A stretch of 46,602 bases of DNA. It comes from Alteromonas sp. LOR. GTDB lineage: Bacteria; Pseudomonadota; Gammaproteobacteria; Enterobacterales; Alteromonadaceae. The notes below the pieces were generated by a model. It searched no databases. It saw only the letters and a program-made list of their open reading frames with translations, and was not told the DNA's origin. Each line of letters begins with the position of its first letter. The first letter of the stretch is position 1. Of the stretch, positions 1 to 8,858 are shown one piece after another. The stretch lies in contig NZ_JQFW01000010.1 of the NCBI RefSeq assembly GCF_000753865.1, positions 153,805 to 200,406 on the forward strand, given 5' to 3'. Both the position numbers and the translations under genes were made by a program.

Positions 1-8
1 ATGCCATG

Positions 9-383
9 ATGAAATTTGTGCTTTTTTTACTTCTATTTGTCTCATTCAGTGGATGGTCATGCGAAAGGCTTATCGGAACTTATAAAAGTGTAAGTGAAAC
101 GCATTGGAATTTTGAATTAAGAATTACAGCAGATAGCGCCTTTCTTAAATACACGGATTATGTTTCTGGAGTTAAAGATACTAGAACTGACTACACGGTC
201 GAATCTGAAGGATATTGCGAAATAAGTGACAATGGCTATTTATTAGTTTTCGCACATCGGAGTTTTGAGATTACTTATAGTAAGCAGCTAACCCATAGCT
301 TTTTTGGTGGAAAGGGCGAATCTGAAGGAATTTCGGGAGAATTCATTGAAGGACAAATTGTACATTTGTGGAAGGGCAAATAA
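9..383 (+). CDS. small secreted protein of unknown function (cassette gene)
   Basis: A 124-residue product is predicted. It begins with a typical signal peptide: Lys-3, a Leu/Phe-rich core over residues 4-15, then SGWSC. The rest is a compact beta-type sequence (TYKSVSETHWNFELRI, FEITYSKQLTHSF) with two Cys, so it is probably exported. I do not recognise the family. The second ATG (position 9) is chosen because the hydrophobic core follows directly; position 6 is also possible. The stop codon (381-383) lies inside the 5' core of the attC site at 378-447, an arrangement typical of integron gene cassettes. The 5' end of the cassette is outside the window. Confidence 0.6.
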   Translation: MKFVLFLLLFVSFSGWSCERLIGTYKSVSETHWNFELRITADSAFLKYTDYVSGVKDTRTDYTVESEGYCEISDNGYLLVFAHRSFEITYSKQLTHSFFGGKGESEGISGEFIEGQIVHLWKGK

Positions 384-447
384 CAAAATGATGAAGACGG
401 ATTTGTCACAAGAGCGGTGCCAAACCGCTTATCAAAATTGTTAGAAG
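378..447 (+). other. attC integron recombination site (cassette 1)
   Basis: The site reads AATAAC at its left edge and GTTAGAAG at its right edge. Internal arms pair: AAGACGG with CCGCTT, and ATTTTG with CAAAAT nearby, which is the folded architecture of attC sites. The right edge GTTAGAAGTTT is the exact reverse complement of AAACTTCTAAC, the left edge of the next attC (1485-1495). This is expected when 441-1581 is one excisable cassette. Confidence 0.75.
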
Positions 448-472
448 TTTCAATCACCGACATGGAGTTCAT

Positions 473-1483
473 GTGAACAAATACCTATTAATAATCTCTT
501 TAGCTATTTCATCGTTTAGCACTCAAGCATCAAATTTAATCAATGATGAACGAGTTATAGATCAAAAAAGCTGCTTTACTTGGATTTTTACTGATTACGC
601 TTCATGGCGTAATGCCATGGAGAAAAAATTCAAAAGGAAAATCAAATCAGACGAAAAGCTTAAACAAGCCTTGACTCGGTTTGATTCGCGTTTCGGCAAA
701 GAGAAATTCGATTTTTATCAGAGTAATTTGTCTTGTTCTACCTTTAATTATTTTGTCGATGGAAACACTGTAAAAGGCTATGTAATTAAGCCTAAAGTAT
801 CAAAAGGGAAATTGCCTGTTTTAATTTATAACCGTGGTGGTAATGGAAACTTTGGTGGTGTCGTTTTTGGCTCAATGATGCATAATTTATTTCCTATTGC
901 TAACGAAGGTTTTGTTATTATCGGAAGTCAATATCGTGGAACTTTCACTAAAAACTCATCAGCCCATGATGAATTTGGTGGAAATGATGTCAATGATGTA
1001 ACTGCATTATTAGATTTTATCCCAAGTATTGAAGGTGCTGATGAACAACGTATTGGAATGTACGGTGCAAGTCGTGGGGGTATGCAAACTCATTTAGCCG
1101 TGAAAAAAGTAAAAAATATAAAAGCTATAGCAACTATTGCGGGTAATTCTGATTTATTAAAAGGTTTAACTTACCGCCCTGAAATGGAAAAAGTATTCAA
1201 GCACCGAATTCCTGATTATGAGAAAAACAAAGTAGCTGAACTAGAAAAGCGTTCAGTATTAAACTGGACAGCTGATTTATCGCCAAATGTCCCTATTTTA
1301 CTTCTACACGGCACTAATGATAAGCGTGTATCAGTCAATCATTCTATTGATTTAGCTGCTTCGTTAAAAAAGAACAATATTCCGCACAAACTTGTTTTAT
1401 ATCCTGATGATAATCATGGTTTAATGCAAAACAAAGAAAAAGCAAATAAAGAATTAGTTAGTTGGTTTCGAGAGTATTTATAA
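473..1483 (+). CDS. secreted alpha/beta hydrolase, S9 prolyl-oligopeptidase-like
   Basis: The product has 336 residues. A signal peptide (MNKYLLIISLAISSFSTQAS) points to export. The alpha/beta-hydrolase core carries the nucleophile elbow GASRGGM (Ser about residue 200), the acid in LLHGTNDKRVS (Asp about 283) and the histidine in DDNHGLM near the C-terminus. This is the Ser-Asp-His order of the S9 prolyl-oligopeptidase/acyl-peptidase group; substrate is unknown. GTG at 473 is the start because GGAG lies about 7 nt upstream and no in-frame ATG precedes it. The gene fills a cassette (441-1581) and is followed within a few bases by its attC. Peptidase versus esterase activity cannot be told from sequence. 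Confidence 0.8.
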   Translation: MNKYLLIISLAISSFSTQASNLINDERVIDQKSCFTWIFTDYASWRNAMEKKFKRKIKSDEKLKQALTRFDSRFGKEKFDFYQSNLSCSTFNYFVDGNTVKGYVIKPKVSKGKLPVLIYNRGGNGNFGGVVFGSMMHNLFPIANEGFVIIGSQYRGTFTKNSSAHDEFGGNDVNDVTALLDFIPSIEGADEQRIGMYGASRGGMQTHLAVKKVKNIKAIATIAGNSDLLKGLTYRPEMEKVFKHRIPDYEKNKVAELEKRSVLNWTADLSPNVPILLLHGTNDKRVSVNHSIDLAASLKKNNIPHKLVLYPDDNHGLMQNKEKANKELVSWFREYL

Positions 1484-1484
1484 A

Positions 1485-1587
1485 AAACTTCTAACAAGGC
1501 GTTCAAACGGACAAAAAACAGCTGGCTGTTGTTCGTGCCTCACACATTTTAGCCAGCTATTATTTGCCGCTTAACGTGGCGTTAATG
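1485..1587 (+). other. attC integron recombination site (cassette 2)
   Basis: Left core AAACTTCTAAC is followed by AAGGCGTTCAAACGGACA. The right part reads TTTGCCGCTTAACGTGGCGTTA. The arms GGACAAA/TTTGCC and AGCTGGCT/AGCCAGCT (about 1520-1560) form the long hairpin. The left core is exactly complementary to the 5' edge of this cassette (441-451), which is strong support for an integron cassette. Confidence 0.8.
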
Positions 1588-2215
1588 TCCGCTTTAGAGT
1601 AAATAATTCAATCAAAACTAAGTGTCGGCTACGTCTGGTTATCGCTAATTGCCGTCATTAGAATCTTACTGCTCCAACTTCCGGTTTACGTACTTTTGAG
1701 CCGTTCAGTATGGTTCTTTTTTGTACCGTATTACTCGCCTAGTCATCAGGTCGCAACAAGTAGTATGATTGATTAGGTCATTAGCGGATTAGTCTGTTGC
1801 CTGAAAGCATAGAATTTTGGGTTTTAAAAGTATGATAGTTTTTTGTTAAACAACAATGGCTTCATACCACCAAGCGTGAAGGTTCATAGCCCAAATTCCT
1901 CAGCTAGACAAAAGATGGAACAGGAGATTGACAATATACTCAGCTTAACGCACCGAAAAAACTAGCAAAGCCGCATGGATGCGACGATAACTCTACACAT
2001 ACCGCTAACATCTATCCCCACACTGCAAAACTAAACTGTAGATTCAAGAAAGTTGTCATACTTTTCAAATACTATGCGTTATTGCTTGGCTTAAAGTGCT
2101 CTGTCGAATTCCGCTCCACAACAAAGTAACGGGCGGTAACTAGGGCTAGTATCGACACTCTTTTTCAAGGGGGGGACACATAAATTTTTCCATTCGCGAA
2201 TTAGTATTTAAAGAG
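1588..2215. other. intergenic, no gene seen; holds two repeated motifs
   Basis: I see no convincing coding region in these 630 bp. It contains the 19-mer CAACTTCCGGTTTACGTAC at 1675-1693 (identical copy at 22075-22093). It also contains the 17-mer AAAAGTATGATAGTTTT at 1826-1842 (identical copy at 42394-42410). A run of G residues occurs near 2170. It looks like decayed cassette or mobile DNA. Confidence 0.5.
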
Positions 2216-2244
2216 TTGAGTATCAAAAGGATTATTGCTAGATT
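2216..2244 (+). promoter_or_regulatory. possible promoter for the trp leader/trpS unit
   Basis: TTGAGT (2216-2221) and TAGATT (2239-2244) are separated by 17 bp, a reasonable sigma-70 spacing. Transcription would begin close to the leader ATG at 2251, so the leader peptide would have little or no 5' untranslated region. A promoter further upstream is possible. Confidence 0.35.
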
Positions 2245-2250
2245 ACTTCT

Positions 2251-2301
2251 ATGAAAAACAACTCAACACGCACATTTTTCTTTTGGTGGCACTCTAAATA
2301 G
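2251..2301 (+). CDS. Trp-rich leader peptide upstream of trpS
   Basis: A 16-codon reading frame encodes MKNNSTRTFFFWWHSK and ends in TAG. Two adjacent TGG codons (2284-2289) sit close to the stop, as in classical trp operon leader peptides. It lies 103 bp upstream of a tryptophanyl-tRNA synthetase gene, so a ribosome stalled for lack of charged tRNA-Trp would report directly on the product of that gene. No clear Shine-Dalgarno precedes the ATG; initiation could be leaderless. It is too short for automatic gene finding. Ribosome-mediated attenuation of an auxiliary trpS is established in Streptomyces; its use here is inference. Confidence 0.75.
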   Translation: MKNNSTRTFFFWWHSK

Positions 2302-2326
2302 AGCGGCACTGAATTTGTACATTCTA

Positions 2327-2399
2327 TAGCTGCTGGAAGGTAGCTAAGATTGTCACTTCTCTTGTATCTCCAGTAGTAACTTATTTTAGCTTGGAGATA
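2327..2399 (+). promoter_or_regulatory. RNA switch that can hide the trpS Shine-Dalgarno
   Basis: TATCTCCA (2365-2372) is perfectly complementary to TGGAGATA (2392-2399), which contains the trpS ribosome binding site. The same segment can instead pair with CTGGAAGGTA (2333-2342), giving nine pairs with one bulge and one wobble. TAGCT/AGCTA (2327-2331/2342-2346) gives a further alternative around that strand. No U-tract follows, so control would act on translation rather than termination. I could not identify a clear segment inside the leader that pairs with 2333-2342, so how stalling triggers the switch is open. Confidence 0.55.
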
Positions 2400-2404
2400 T
2401 ACCC

Positions 2405-3427
2405 ATGAATACAATACAAAATACTGATAAAAAAGAGATTATCTTAACCGGTGATAGAGCCACAGGTGCGTTACATCTAGGTCATTATGTCGGTTCTTTA
2501 AAGCAACGTGTAGCTTTACAGGAAATTCATGAGCAAACGATTCTAGTTGCTGATATGCAAGGCCTTACTGATAATGCTCATAATCCAAAAAAAGTGTCAT
2601 CCAATATTTTAAATGTCGTTGCAGATTACCTAGCTGTTGGCATTGAACCATCTAAAACAACTATTTGCCTACAATCACAACTACCAGCCCTTGCTGAATT
2701 GACTATGTATTACAGCAACCTTGTAACAATTAGTCGGTTAGAACGAAATCCGACTGTCAAAAGTGAAATCCAAAACAAAGGTTTCGAACGGTCTATCCCC
2801 GCTGGTTTTTTAACATATCCGATATCTCAAGCGGCTGACATAACGGGCTTTAACGCAACATTAATTCCTGTTGGGGATGACCAACTACCAATGCTTGAAC
2901 AAACTAATGAGATAGTGAGAAAGCTTAACTTAATAGCAGGGCGTATTGTTTTGAATGAATGTAGACCTCTATTAAGTAATTCATCACGTTTACCCAGCGT
3001 GGATGGGAAAAATAAGATGTCGAAGTCGATGGGCAACGCCATTAATCTTGGGGCTACCGAAAAAGAGATATCCTATGCGGTCAAATCAATGTATACCGAC
3101 CCCAATCACTTAAGAGTCGAAGATCCCGGCAATATCGAGGGGAATGTTGTGTTTACCTATCTCGATGCTTTTCATACTGATAAGGACTACATAAGCCAGC
3201 TAAAAGAGCACTATCAACGTGGCGGTCTTGGCGACGGTACAACGAAAAAAGTGCTGGAAGAGTGTTTGCAGGACATGCTCCGGCCAATAAGACAGAGAAG
3301 AACAGAGTTTTTACACGATAAAGCTCAACTAGTTGATATTTTAGTCGAAGGAAGTCAAATCTCTAGAGATAAAACAGAAAAAGTACTTTTCGATATTAAG
3401 AGTGTTTTTGGACTTAATATTTTCTGA
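2405..3427 (+). CDS. trpS: tryptophanyl-tRNA synthetase, auxiliary type (TrpRS2)
   Basis: The product has 340 residues and charges tRNA-Trp with tryptophan in the cytoplasm. Class I signature motifs are present: HLGH (24-27) after TGDRATGAL, and KMSKS (204-208). The Trp/AMP pocket motif GDDQLPMLEQT (157-167) is also clear. The start follows TTGGAGAT at 2391-2398. Length and motifs are those of a full enzyme. Its setting beside cassettes and a restriction operon, rather than housekeeping genes, suggests a second copy. In other bacteria auxiliary TrpRS enzymes give resistance to indolmycin-like inhibitors and are induced through a Trp leader; both ideas fit here but resistance is inference. Confidence 0.93.
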   Translation: MNTIQNTDKKEIILTGDRATGALHLGHYVGSLKQRVALQEIHEQTILVADMQGLTDNAHNPKKVSSNILNVVADYLAVGIEPSKTTICLQSQLPALAELTMYYSNLVTISRLERNPTVKSEIQNKGFERSIPAGFLTYPISQAADITGFNATLIPVGDDQLPMLEQTNEIVRKLNLIAGRIVLNECRPLLSNSSRLPSVDGKNKMSKSMGNAINLGATEKEISYAVKSMYTDPNHLRVEDPGNIEGNVVFTYLDAFHTDKDYISQLKEHYQRGGLGDGTTKKVLEECLQDMLRPIRQRRTEFLHDKAQLVDILVEGSQISRDKTEKVLFDIKSVFGLNIF

Positions 3428-3762
3428 AAAAACTGTTTTAAACATTCGAAATCGAGAAGGTAATCGGCTGGACCTCTTCAAACTAAAGATTACTTCTCAC
3501 GTTCTTAGGCAGAAACAGTGAATATCTGGATGAATACTAAAATAAGTTTTTATTAGCGGCATTTTTAGGAGGCATGAACTTGTCGATTTTGGAGATGATG
3601 ATTCATTATCTTCCTTTAGAAGTCTCTGTAGGATAAGATCCTAGAAGTGCGCGCCGCGTCAGCACAATTTAATAATTTAATATTTATGAACTGACCTTCT
3701 ATTCTCGTGGCTTACTGAATCCAGCGGCTGGGTAAGACAGAATCACCTCGTAGGATCAGTGT
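3428..3762. other. intergenic, no gene or clear signal seen
   Basis: These 335 bp between trpS and the next gene contain no reading frame I can support and no strong terminator. Confidence 0.5.
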
Positions 3763-4959
3763 ATGCATAATTCGATTAAAAAAAAACCATTCGACAATCT
3801 CAATCTGAAAACAATAAGAAAAGAAGTTTCAGCAGTCTGTGAAGTTTATAACCAGCTATCCTCAATAAGACTTGCAGAAAAAGATCTTTTAAACTCTTTT
3901 GCTAAAAGTTTTGGTTACAAAAACTGGGAACAGATTGTCTCCGTCAATAAATCGAGACGATACTATTTGCCTTTCTCTTTTCATTTCAGATGCCACGTTG
4001 CCGCTATTATCAAGAACTTGATTCAGGAACTCCCGAAACATGTTGAGCAAGATATCTTGTTAATAGCCGCATCTTTCAATGAACTTTCAGTAACAAATGT
4101 GAGAAATATATTTAAATTTGAAACCAATTGTCCACTAGACGGAGAATGTAAACTTTATTGGTTTACTGACAACTTGAATAGTCCTTTGAAGTATCTCGCT
4201 GAATCGCCAAGAGCAGCAATACTTCGACGGGAAGGTATATTTTTCAAACATTTCAAAATTCTTTGGCCAGAAGTTTCGGTCTGGTTGCAACGTAAATTTG
4301 ACCTTCGGAATAATTCAATTCTAATGTTCGCAGAACCCATTTGGTGGAGATATTGTGATCACCTATCTGCAGATTTTTTACAAGATGACGTCGGGCATTG
4401 GGAAGTCGATTTTATGAAAAAAGGATTAAAACGGACTTGCTATCATCCAATAAGTGCTCCAAGCAAAGGAAGCTCGCTCGCAGAGTCGCTTCAATTTGAT
4501 GAGTTTGGATTGTTTGACCTTGAGCCTGTAACGCTCGACGAAACACAATCCATAGAAGTGGATTTGTTGCAATGCTTACAGTTTTGGAAGTCACTGCCAC
4601 ATGTTACTAACATAAGAATTACGTTTAGTGAAATGTATGAACATAAGCTAGAGCATTCTTTAAGAAGCTTATTAAGCGATTATCTCGCACAACACAACCA
4701 AGAAATAGAAGCGAAAAGAAAGCAACTAACAAAGCTTGATTTAACGGGTGCTTACTCGAGTTTTGAAGAAAGATTGGTTAAAAATGCAGGAAGAACAAAA
4801 ATTTATAATGAAGAATGGATAGAACAAAGTGAACTTGAAAAGTTTAAAGAGATAAATACATTGATACAATCTGAGCTTGCTAATCAGGGCATGCTGCAGC
4901 CTAAAGCCGCCATTGACGCCATAGATAATTACAAGAAAGCTTTTTATCGTTTTGGCTAG
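3763..4959 (+). CDS. uncharacterised protein with N-terminal GRPD-like helix
   Basis: The product has 398 residues and I do not recognise the whole protein. Near the N-terminus, AEKDLLNSFAKSFGYKNWEQ (about 38-57) resembles the small glyoxalase-related-protein-type domain in which an L..FAK..GY..W pattern recurs, seen at the N-terminus of many proteobacterial proteins of unknown function. The middle is rich in aromatic residues (IWWRYCDHL, YWFTDN). The C-terminal 80 residues are charged and helical. There is no signal peptide or membrane segment. It lies 137 bp upstream of hsdM in the same direction, but that gap could hold a promoter. A defence role cannot be shown. Confidence 0.7.
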   Translation: MHNSIKKKPFDNLNLKTIRKEVSAVCEVYNQLSSIRLAEKDLLNSFAKSFGYKNWEQIVSVNKSRRYYLPFSFHFRCHVAAIIKNLIQELPKHVEQDILLIAASFNELSVTNVRNIFKFETNCPLDGECKLYWFTDNLNSPLKYLAESPRAAILRREGIFFKHFKILWPEVSVWLQRKFDLRNNSILMFAEPIWWRYCDHLSADFLQDDVGHWEVDFMKKGLKRTCYHPISAPSKGSSLAESLQFDEFGLFDLEPVTLDETQSIEVDLLQCLQFWKSLPHVTNIRITFSEMYEHKLEHSLRSLLSDYLAQHNQEIEAKRKQLTKLDLTGAYSSFEERLVKNAGRTKIYNEEWIEQSELEKFKEINTLIQSELANQGMLQPKAAIDAIDNYKKAFYRFG

Positions 4960-5096
4960 CATCTAAGCGTCAAAGCAAAAAGCTCACTGTTACCTATTTC
5001 TTGAAAATGGAACGCTTTCTTCTGCTATCATCGAATAATTTATTACCTCAATGAACCGCTATGCGGATTACTTAAAATAAGGAATGCAATTAGATC

Positions 5097-6617
5097 ATGA
5101 GTTCCTCTATGCGAATCAATCAGGACGATATAAACAAAGCAGTATGGTCCGCTTGTGACACGTTTCGCGGCGTTATCAGTGCCGATACCTATAAAGACTT
5201 TATACTCACCATGCTTTTCTTAAAGTATATCTCGGACGTGTATAAGGACGATTACAACCGTTTGGTAGGACAATACGGTGATAATCCTGAACTCATTAAC
5301 GCTATGGTGTCGAAGCAACGTTTTGTGTTACCAGAAGGTGCAAGCTTTTGGGATTTGTATGAAAAACGCTATGAGCCCGGTAATGGTGAGCGTATCGACA
5401 AGGCCTTGCATGCCATTGAAGAAGTTAACGGAAGCAAGCTTAAAAACGTATTCCAAGACATCAGCTTTAACACCGACCGCCTAGGCCAAGAAAAGCAAAA
5501 AAACGACTTACTGCGCCACTTGTTAGAAGACTTTGGTAAAGACATTTTAAACCTAAGCACAGAGCGTGTAGGTAGCTTAGATATTATCGGTAATGCCTAC
5601 GAATACCTTATTAAACACTTTGCGGCTGGCAGTGGCGCCACTGCTGGCGAATACTACACGCCCCCAGAAGTCTCGACACTTTTAGCAACCGTTTTGGCGC
5701 CAGTTGAGGGTGATGATATTTGTGACCCTTGCACAGGTAGTGGCTCATTGCTTTTAAAATGCGGCGCTATGGTACGCAAAAACTCAGGTTCGAAGAAGTA
5801 TGCGTTGTATGGACAGGAAGCTATTGGCTCTACATGGGCATTGGCTAAGATGAACATGTTCCTACACGGCGAGGACAACCACAAAATCGAATGGGCCGAT
5901 ACTATTCGTAACCCACTACTGCTAGATAAAGACGGCAAAGGCTTATTGCACTTTGATGTGGTAACCGCTAATCCCCCTTTCTCTTTGGATAAGTGGGGCC
6001 ATGATGACGCCAGTAATGACCCATATGGCCGTTTCCGCCGTGGTGTGCCACCAAAAACCAAAGGCGACTACGCGTTCATCACTCATATGATTGAAACGCT
6101 CAAGCCTGAAACCGGCAGAATGGCGGTAGTTGTGCCGCATGGCGTACTATTCAGAGCATCGAGCGAAGGCAAAATTCGTCAACAACTGATTGAAGAAAAC
6201 TTGCTAGACACCGTAATCGGTTTGCCAGAGAAGCTGTTCTTCGGCACAGGCATTCCCGCCGCAATTTTGGTATTCAAAAAGCATAAAACAGACAACAATG
6301 TTTTGTTTATTGATGCCAGCCGTGAGTTTAAATCAGGCAAAAACCAAAATCAGTTAACTGACGATAATATTCAAAAGGTAATCGACACCTACAAGGCACG
6401 TGAGAGCGTTGATAAATACGCCTACCTTGCCAGTTTTGACGAAATAAAAGAGAACGACTTTAACCTCAACATCCCCCGTTACGTTAATACCTTTGAAGAA
6501 GAAGCGGAGATTGATTTAGTGGCAGTGCGCACTGAGCGTCTCCAGCTAAAAAGTGAGATGCAAACTCTTGAAGCAGAAATGGAAGGCTACTTAAAGGAGT
6601 TGGGTTATGGTGCCTAA
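5097..6617 (+). CDS. hsdM: type I restriction-modification, methyltransferase subunit
   Basis: HsdM (506 residues) transfers methyl groups to N6 of adenine and with HsdS forms the modification core. The N-terminal helical HsdM_N domain (about 8-170) is followed by the N6-adenine methyltransferase fold. The AdoMet-binding motif DPCTGSGSLL is at 210-219 and the catalytic motif NPPF at 292-295. The C-terminus is coiled. The reading frame overlaps hsdS by 11 bp, so the two are translationally coupled. AAGGA at 5081-5085 is the likely ribosome binding site. It appears intact. Confidence 0.97.
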   Translation: MSSSMRINQDDINKAVWSACDTFRGVISADTYKDFILTMLFLKYISDVYKDDYNRLVGQYGDNPELINAMVSKQRFVLPEGASFWDLYEKRYEPGNGERIDKALHAIEEVNGSKLKNVFQDISFNTDRLGQEKQKNDLLRHLLEDFGKDILNLSTERVGSLDIIGNAYEYLIKHFAAGSGATAGEYYTPPEVSTLLATVLAPVEGDDICDPCTGSGSLLLKCGAMVRKNSGSKKYALYGQEAIGSTWALAKMNMFLHGEDNHKIEWADTIRNPLLLDKDGKGLLHFDVVTANPPFSLDKWGHDDASNDPYGRFRRGVPPKTKGDYAFITHMIETLKPETGRMAVVVPHGVLFRASSEGKIRQQLIEENLLDTVIGLPEKLFFGTGIPAAILVFKKHKTDNNVLFIDASREFKSGKNQNQLTDDNIQKVIDTYKARESVDKYAYLASFDEIKENDFNLNIPRYVNTFEEEAEIDLVAVRTERLQLKSEMQTLEAEMEGYLKELGYGA

Positions 6618-7854
6618 TGGATGGGAAAAAGGTGTAATAGAAGATATTGCTAAAGTTTCTTCTGGTGGAACCCCTAGTAGGCAAAATGATTCCTTTTGGC
6701 TTGACGGTCAAATACCTTGGGTAACAACAACTGAGGTACAGTTTGGTATTATCAACGAAACAGAGCAAAAAATAACTGAGGAAGGACTTAAAAATTCATC
6801 AGCGAAACTTTTTCCAAAAGACACTATTTTAATGGCCATGTATGGCCAAGGAAAAACACGTGGTCAAGTTGCGAAACTAGGAATTGAAGCTTCAACAAAT
6901 CAAGCGTGTGCAGCATTATTACTCAATGATGGCTTTGAAGTTGACTATTACTATCAATATTTAGTCAGTCAATATGAAAACATTAGAGAATTAGCTAACA
7001 GTGGCGGCCAGCAGAATTTGAGCGCTGGAATTATTAAAGGTATTCATGTCCCAATTCCCCCAGTCGCTGAACAACGTAAAATCGCCAAAATCCTATCTAC
7101 ATGGGATAAAGCGGTTAGCACCACTGAGCGCCTAATCGACAACAGCAAACAGCAGAAAAAAGCCCTAATGCAACAACTGCTCACTGGCAAAAAGCGCCTA
7201 CTTGATGATTCGGGTAAACCGTTTGAGGGTGAGTGGGAGGAGGTTAAACTTGGTGACTTGTCGTCAAAGGTTACTAAAGGAACAACACCATCGACAAATG
7301 GATTCAGCTTTCAACAAGACGGAATTAATTTTGTAAAGGTTGAATCGATTTCTTCGTCAGGGCGATTTGATAGGTCTAAGTTTGCATATATTGATAACGA
7401 TTGCTACGAATCATTTAAACGCTCCCAATTAGAAAAGGATGACATTTTATTTTCTATCGCAGGCGCATTAGGTCGCACAGCGTTAGTTGATGAAACAATT
7501 CTTCCAGCTAATACCAACCAAGCTTTAGCGATTGTCAGGCTCAACAGAACGCGAACTGTACACCGATACATTATTTATTTCCTAAACTCTCCAAGAATAG
7601 CCTCTGTTATTAAGGGGCTAACGGCAAAGGCTGCTCAACCAAACTTAAGCCTAAAGGATGTGAATGGTTTAACAATATTACTGCCGTCACTTGAAGAGCA
7701 GGAAAAGATATCTACTGCTCTTTTTAACGCAGACAAAGAAATTGAACTATTAGAACAACAGCTTGCTGACTTAAAGCAAGAGAAAAAAGCACTGATGCAA
7801 CAATTGTTAACTGGCAAGCGTAGAGTCAAGGTGGACGATGAGGCGGTCGCATGA
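6607..7854 (+). CDS. hsdS: type I restriction-modification, specificity subunit
   Basis: HsdS (415 residues) chooses the bipartite target site. Two target-recognition domains are visible (about 1-150 and 205-355). Each is followed by a conserved helical spacer: EQRKIAKILSTWDKAV and EEQEKISTALFNADKE. Both spacers end in nearly the same element, KKALMQQLLTGK, an internal duplication expected for this subunit. The start ATG lies inside the 3' end of hsdM, and its stop overlaps the next ATG by 4 bp (ATGA). The domains look complete, so an active specificity is expected. Confidence 0.96.
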   Translation: MVPNGWEKGVIEDIAKVSSGGTPSRQNDSFWLDGQIPWVTTTEVQFGIINETEQKITEEGLKNSSAKLFPKDTILMAMYGQGKTRGQVAKLGIEASTNQACAALLLNDGFEVDYYYQYLVSQYENIRELANSGGQQNLSAGIIKGIHVPIPPVAEQRKIAKILSTWDKAVSTTERLIDNSKQQKKALMQQLLTGKKRLLDDSGKPFEGEWEEVKLGDLSSKVTKGTTPSTNGFSFQQDGINFVKVESISSSGRFDRSKFAYIDNDCYESFKRSQLEKDDILFSIAGALGRTALVDETILPANTNQALAIVRLNRTRTVHRYIIYFLNSPRIASVIKGLTAKAAQPNLSLKDVNGLTILLPSLEEQEKISTALFNADKEIELLEQQLADLKQEKKALMQQLLTGKRRVKVDDEAVA

Positions 7855-8720
7855 TTTCGCAAAAGCGACCTCGCACCATCCAAATCTTTTTGCCGACGGG
7901 CGACCCTGCAGGTATTCGCATAGCAGAAAAAACTACGTCGATTATTCGTGTAATTGAAGTGCCTAGAAGCGATATCGCTGAGTTTGTAAAAATGCCGGAA
8001 GCCAAACAGGTTGGCCTGTATTTCTTAGTGTCTGGCGATAGCAAAGACGAACTCTATGTCGGGCAATCGGGCGATGTAGGCGCAAGACTCACTCAACATC
8101 ACAAAGATGAGAAGAAAGACTGGGAACGAGCATTAGTTTTGGTGTCGCTCACCAATAACTTAACGCAAACCCATGCGCTGTATTTGGAATCGCTGTCGAT
8201 AGAAAAAGCCCGTCAATGCCAGCGTTACGAGTTACTCAACGGAAATGGCGGCCAAAAGCCCCACACGCCCATTCCGCTTAAAGCTGACTGTGATGAAATC
8301 CATGAGATTGGCAGTTTATTGTTAGCTACACTGGGTTATCCGCTGTTTGAACCACTGACTGACCAATCTCCTACCCAAGCTGAACAGGTCTGTGTATGTA
8401 ACCGTGCATCAGTCAATGCGAAGGGGATTCATACCAATGAGGGCATGGTGGTGTTGAAAGACTCTGCATCGCCTTATTAGACCAAGCGTAAAACCGATAT
8501 GCGCATGATAGAAATTCGCGATAACTTATTAAGCAAGGGCGTTATCTCACTGTCAGGCAGTCACATTGTGTTTGAGCGTGATTACTTGTTCAAAACCCCC
8601 AGCGGTGCATCGGGCTTTCTGCTACTGGGTTCCTCGAACGGTTGGGTTGACTGGAAAACGGAGCAAGGCATTACGTTGCATGAGTATGAGGGCAGAACGC
8701 TTTCCTTGGCAGAGCTATAA
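7851..8720 (+). pseudogene. GIY-YIG nuclease-family protein (with DUF4357) split by amber codon
   Basis: One continuous frame of 290 codons is interrupted only by TAG at 8478-8480. The first part (209 residues) holds a GIY-YIG-type fold: GLYFLVSGDSKDELYVGQSG near residue 57, with an Arg/His-rich stretch after it. The second part (from 8481; ATG at 8499) holds a DUF4357-like C-terminal domain (SHIVFERDYLFKTPSGASGFLL, GWVDWKTEQG). Full-length relatives between hsdS and hsdR carry both in one chain. The upstream ATG overlaps the hsdS stop. Either this is a recent nonsense mutation, two separate peptides are made, or the amber codon is read through; mutation is the simplest. Function in restriction is not established. 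Confidence 0.75.
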
Positions 8721-8858
8721 AAATAGGCGCAAGCAAGCAGAGGTTCCTTCGGTATATCATCGTCGGTAATGTACTCGCCTTCATAGCAAGGACTTGGTAT
8801 CTTTAGGCTTAAATCATCATACGCCCTGACATGCGAGTAAATGGAGAGAGTAAAGGCA

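Noticed and set aside
1588..2215. Small coding genes in the gap before trpS
   Set aside because: Frames are short, lack start signals and show no recognisable sequence.
2717..2730. Ter-like site (TTGTAACAATTAG) inside trpS
   Set aside because: It falls within conserved coding sequence and matches only a few Ter positions; likely chance.
5654..6061. 135-residue frame on the - strand inside hsdM
   Set aside because: It is antisense to strongly conserved methyltransferase motifs and resembles no family; a shadow of hsdM.
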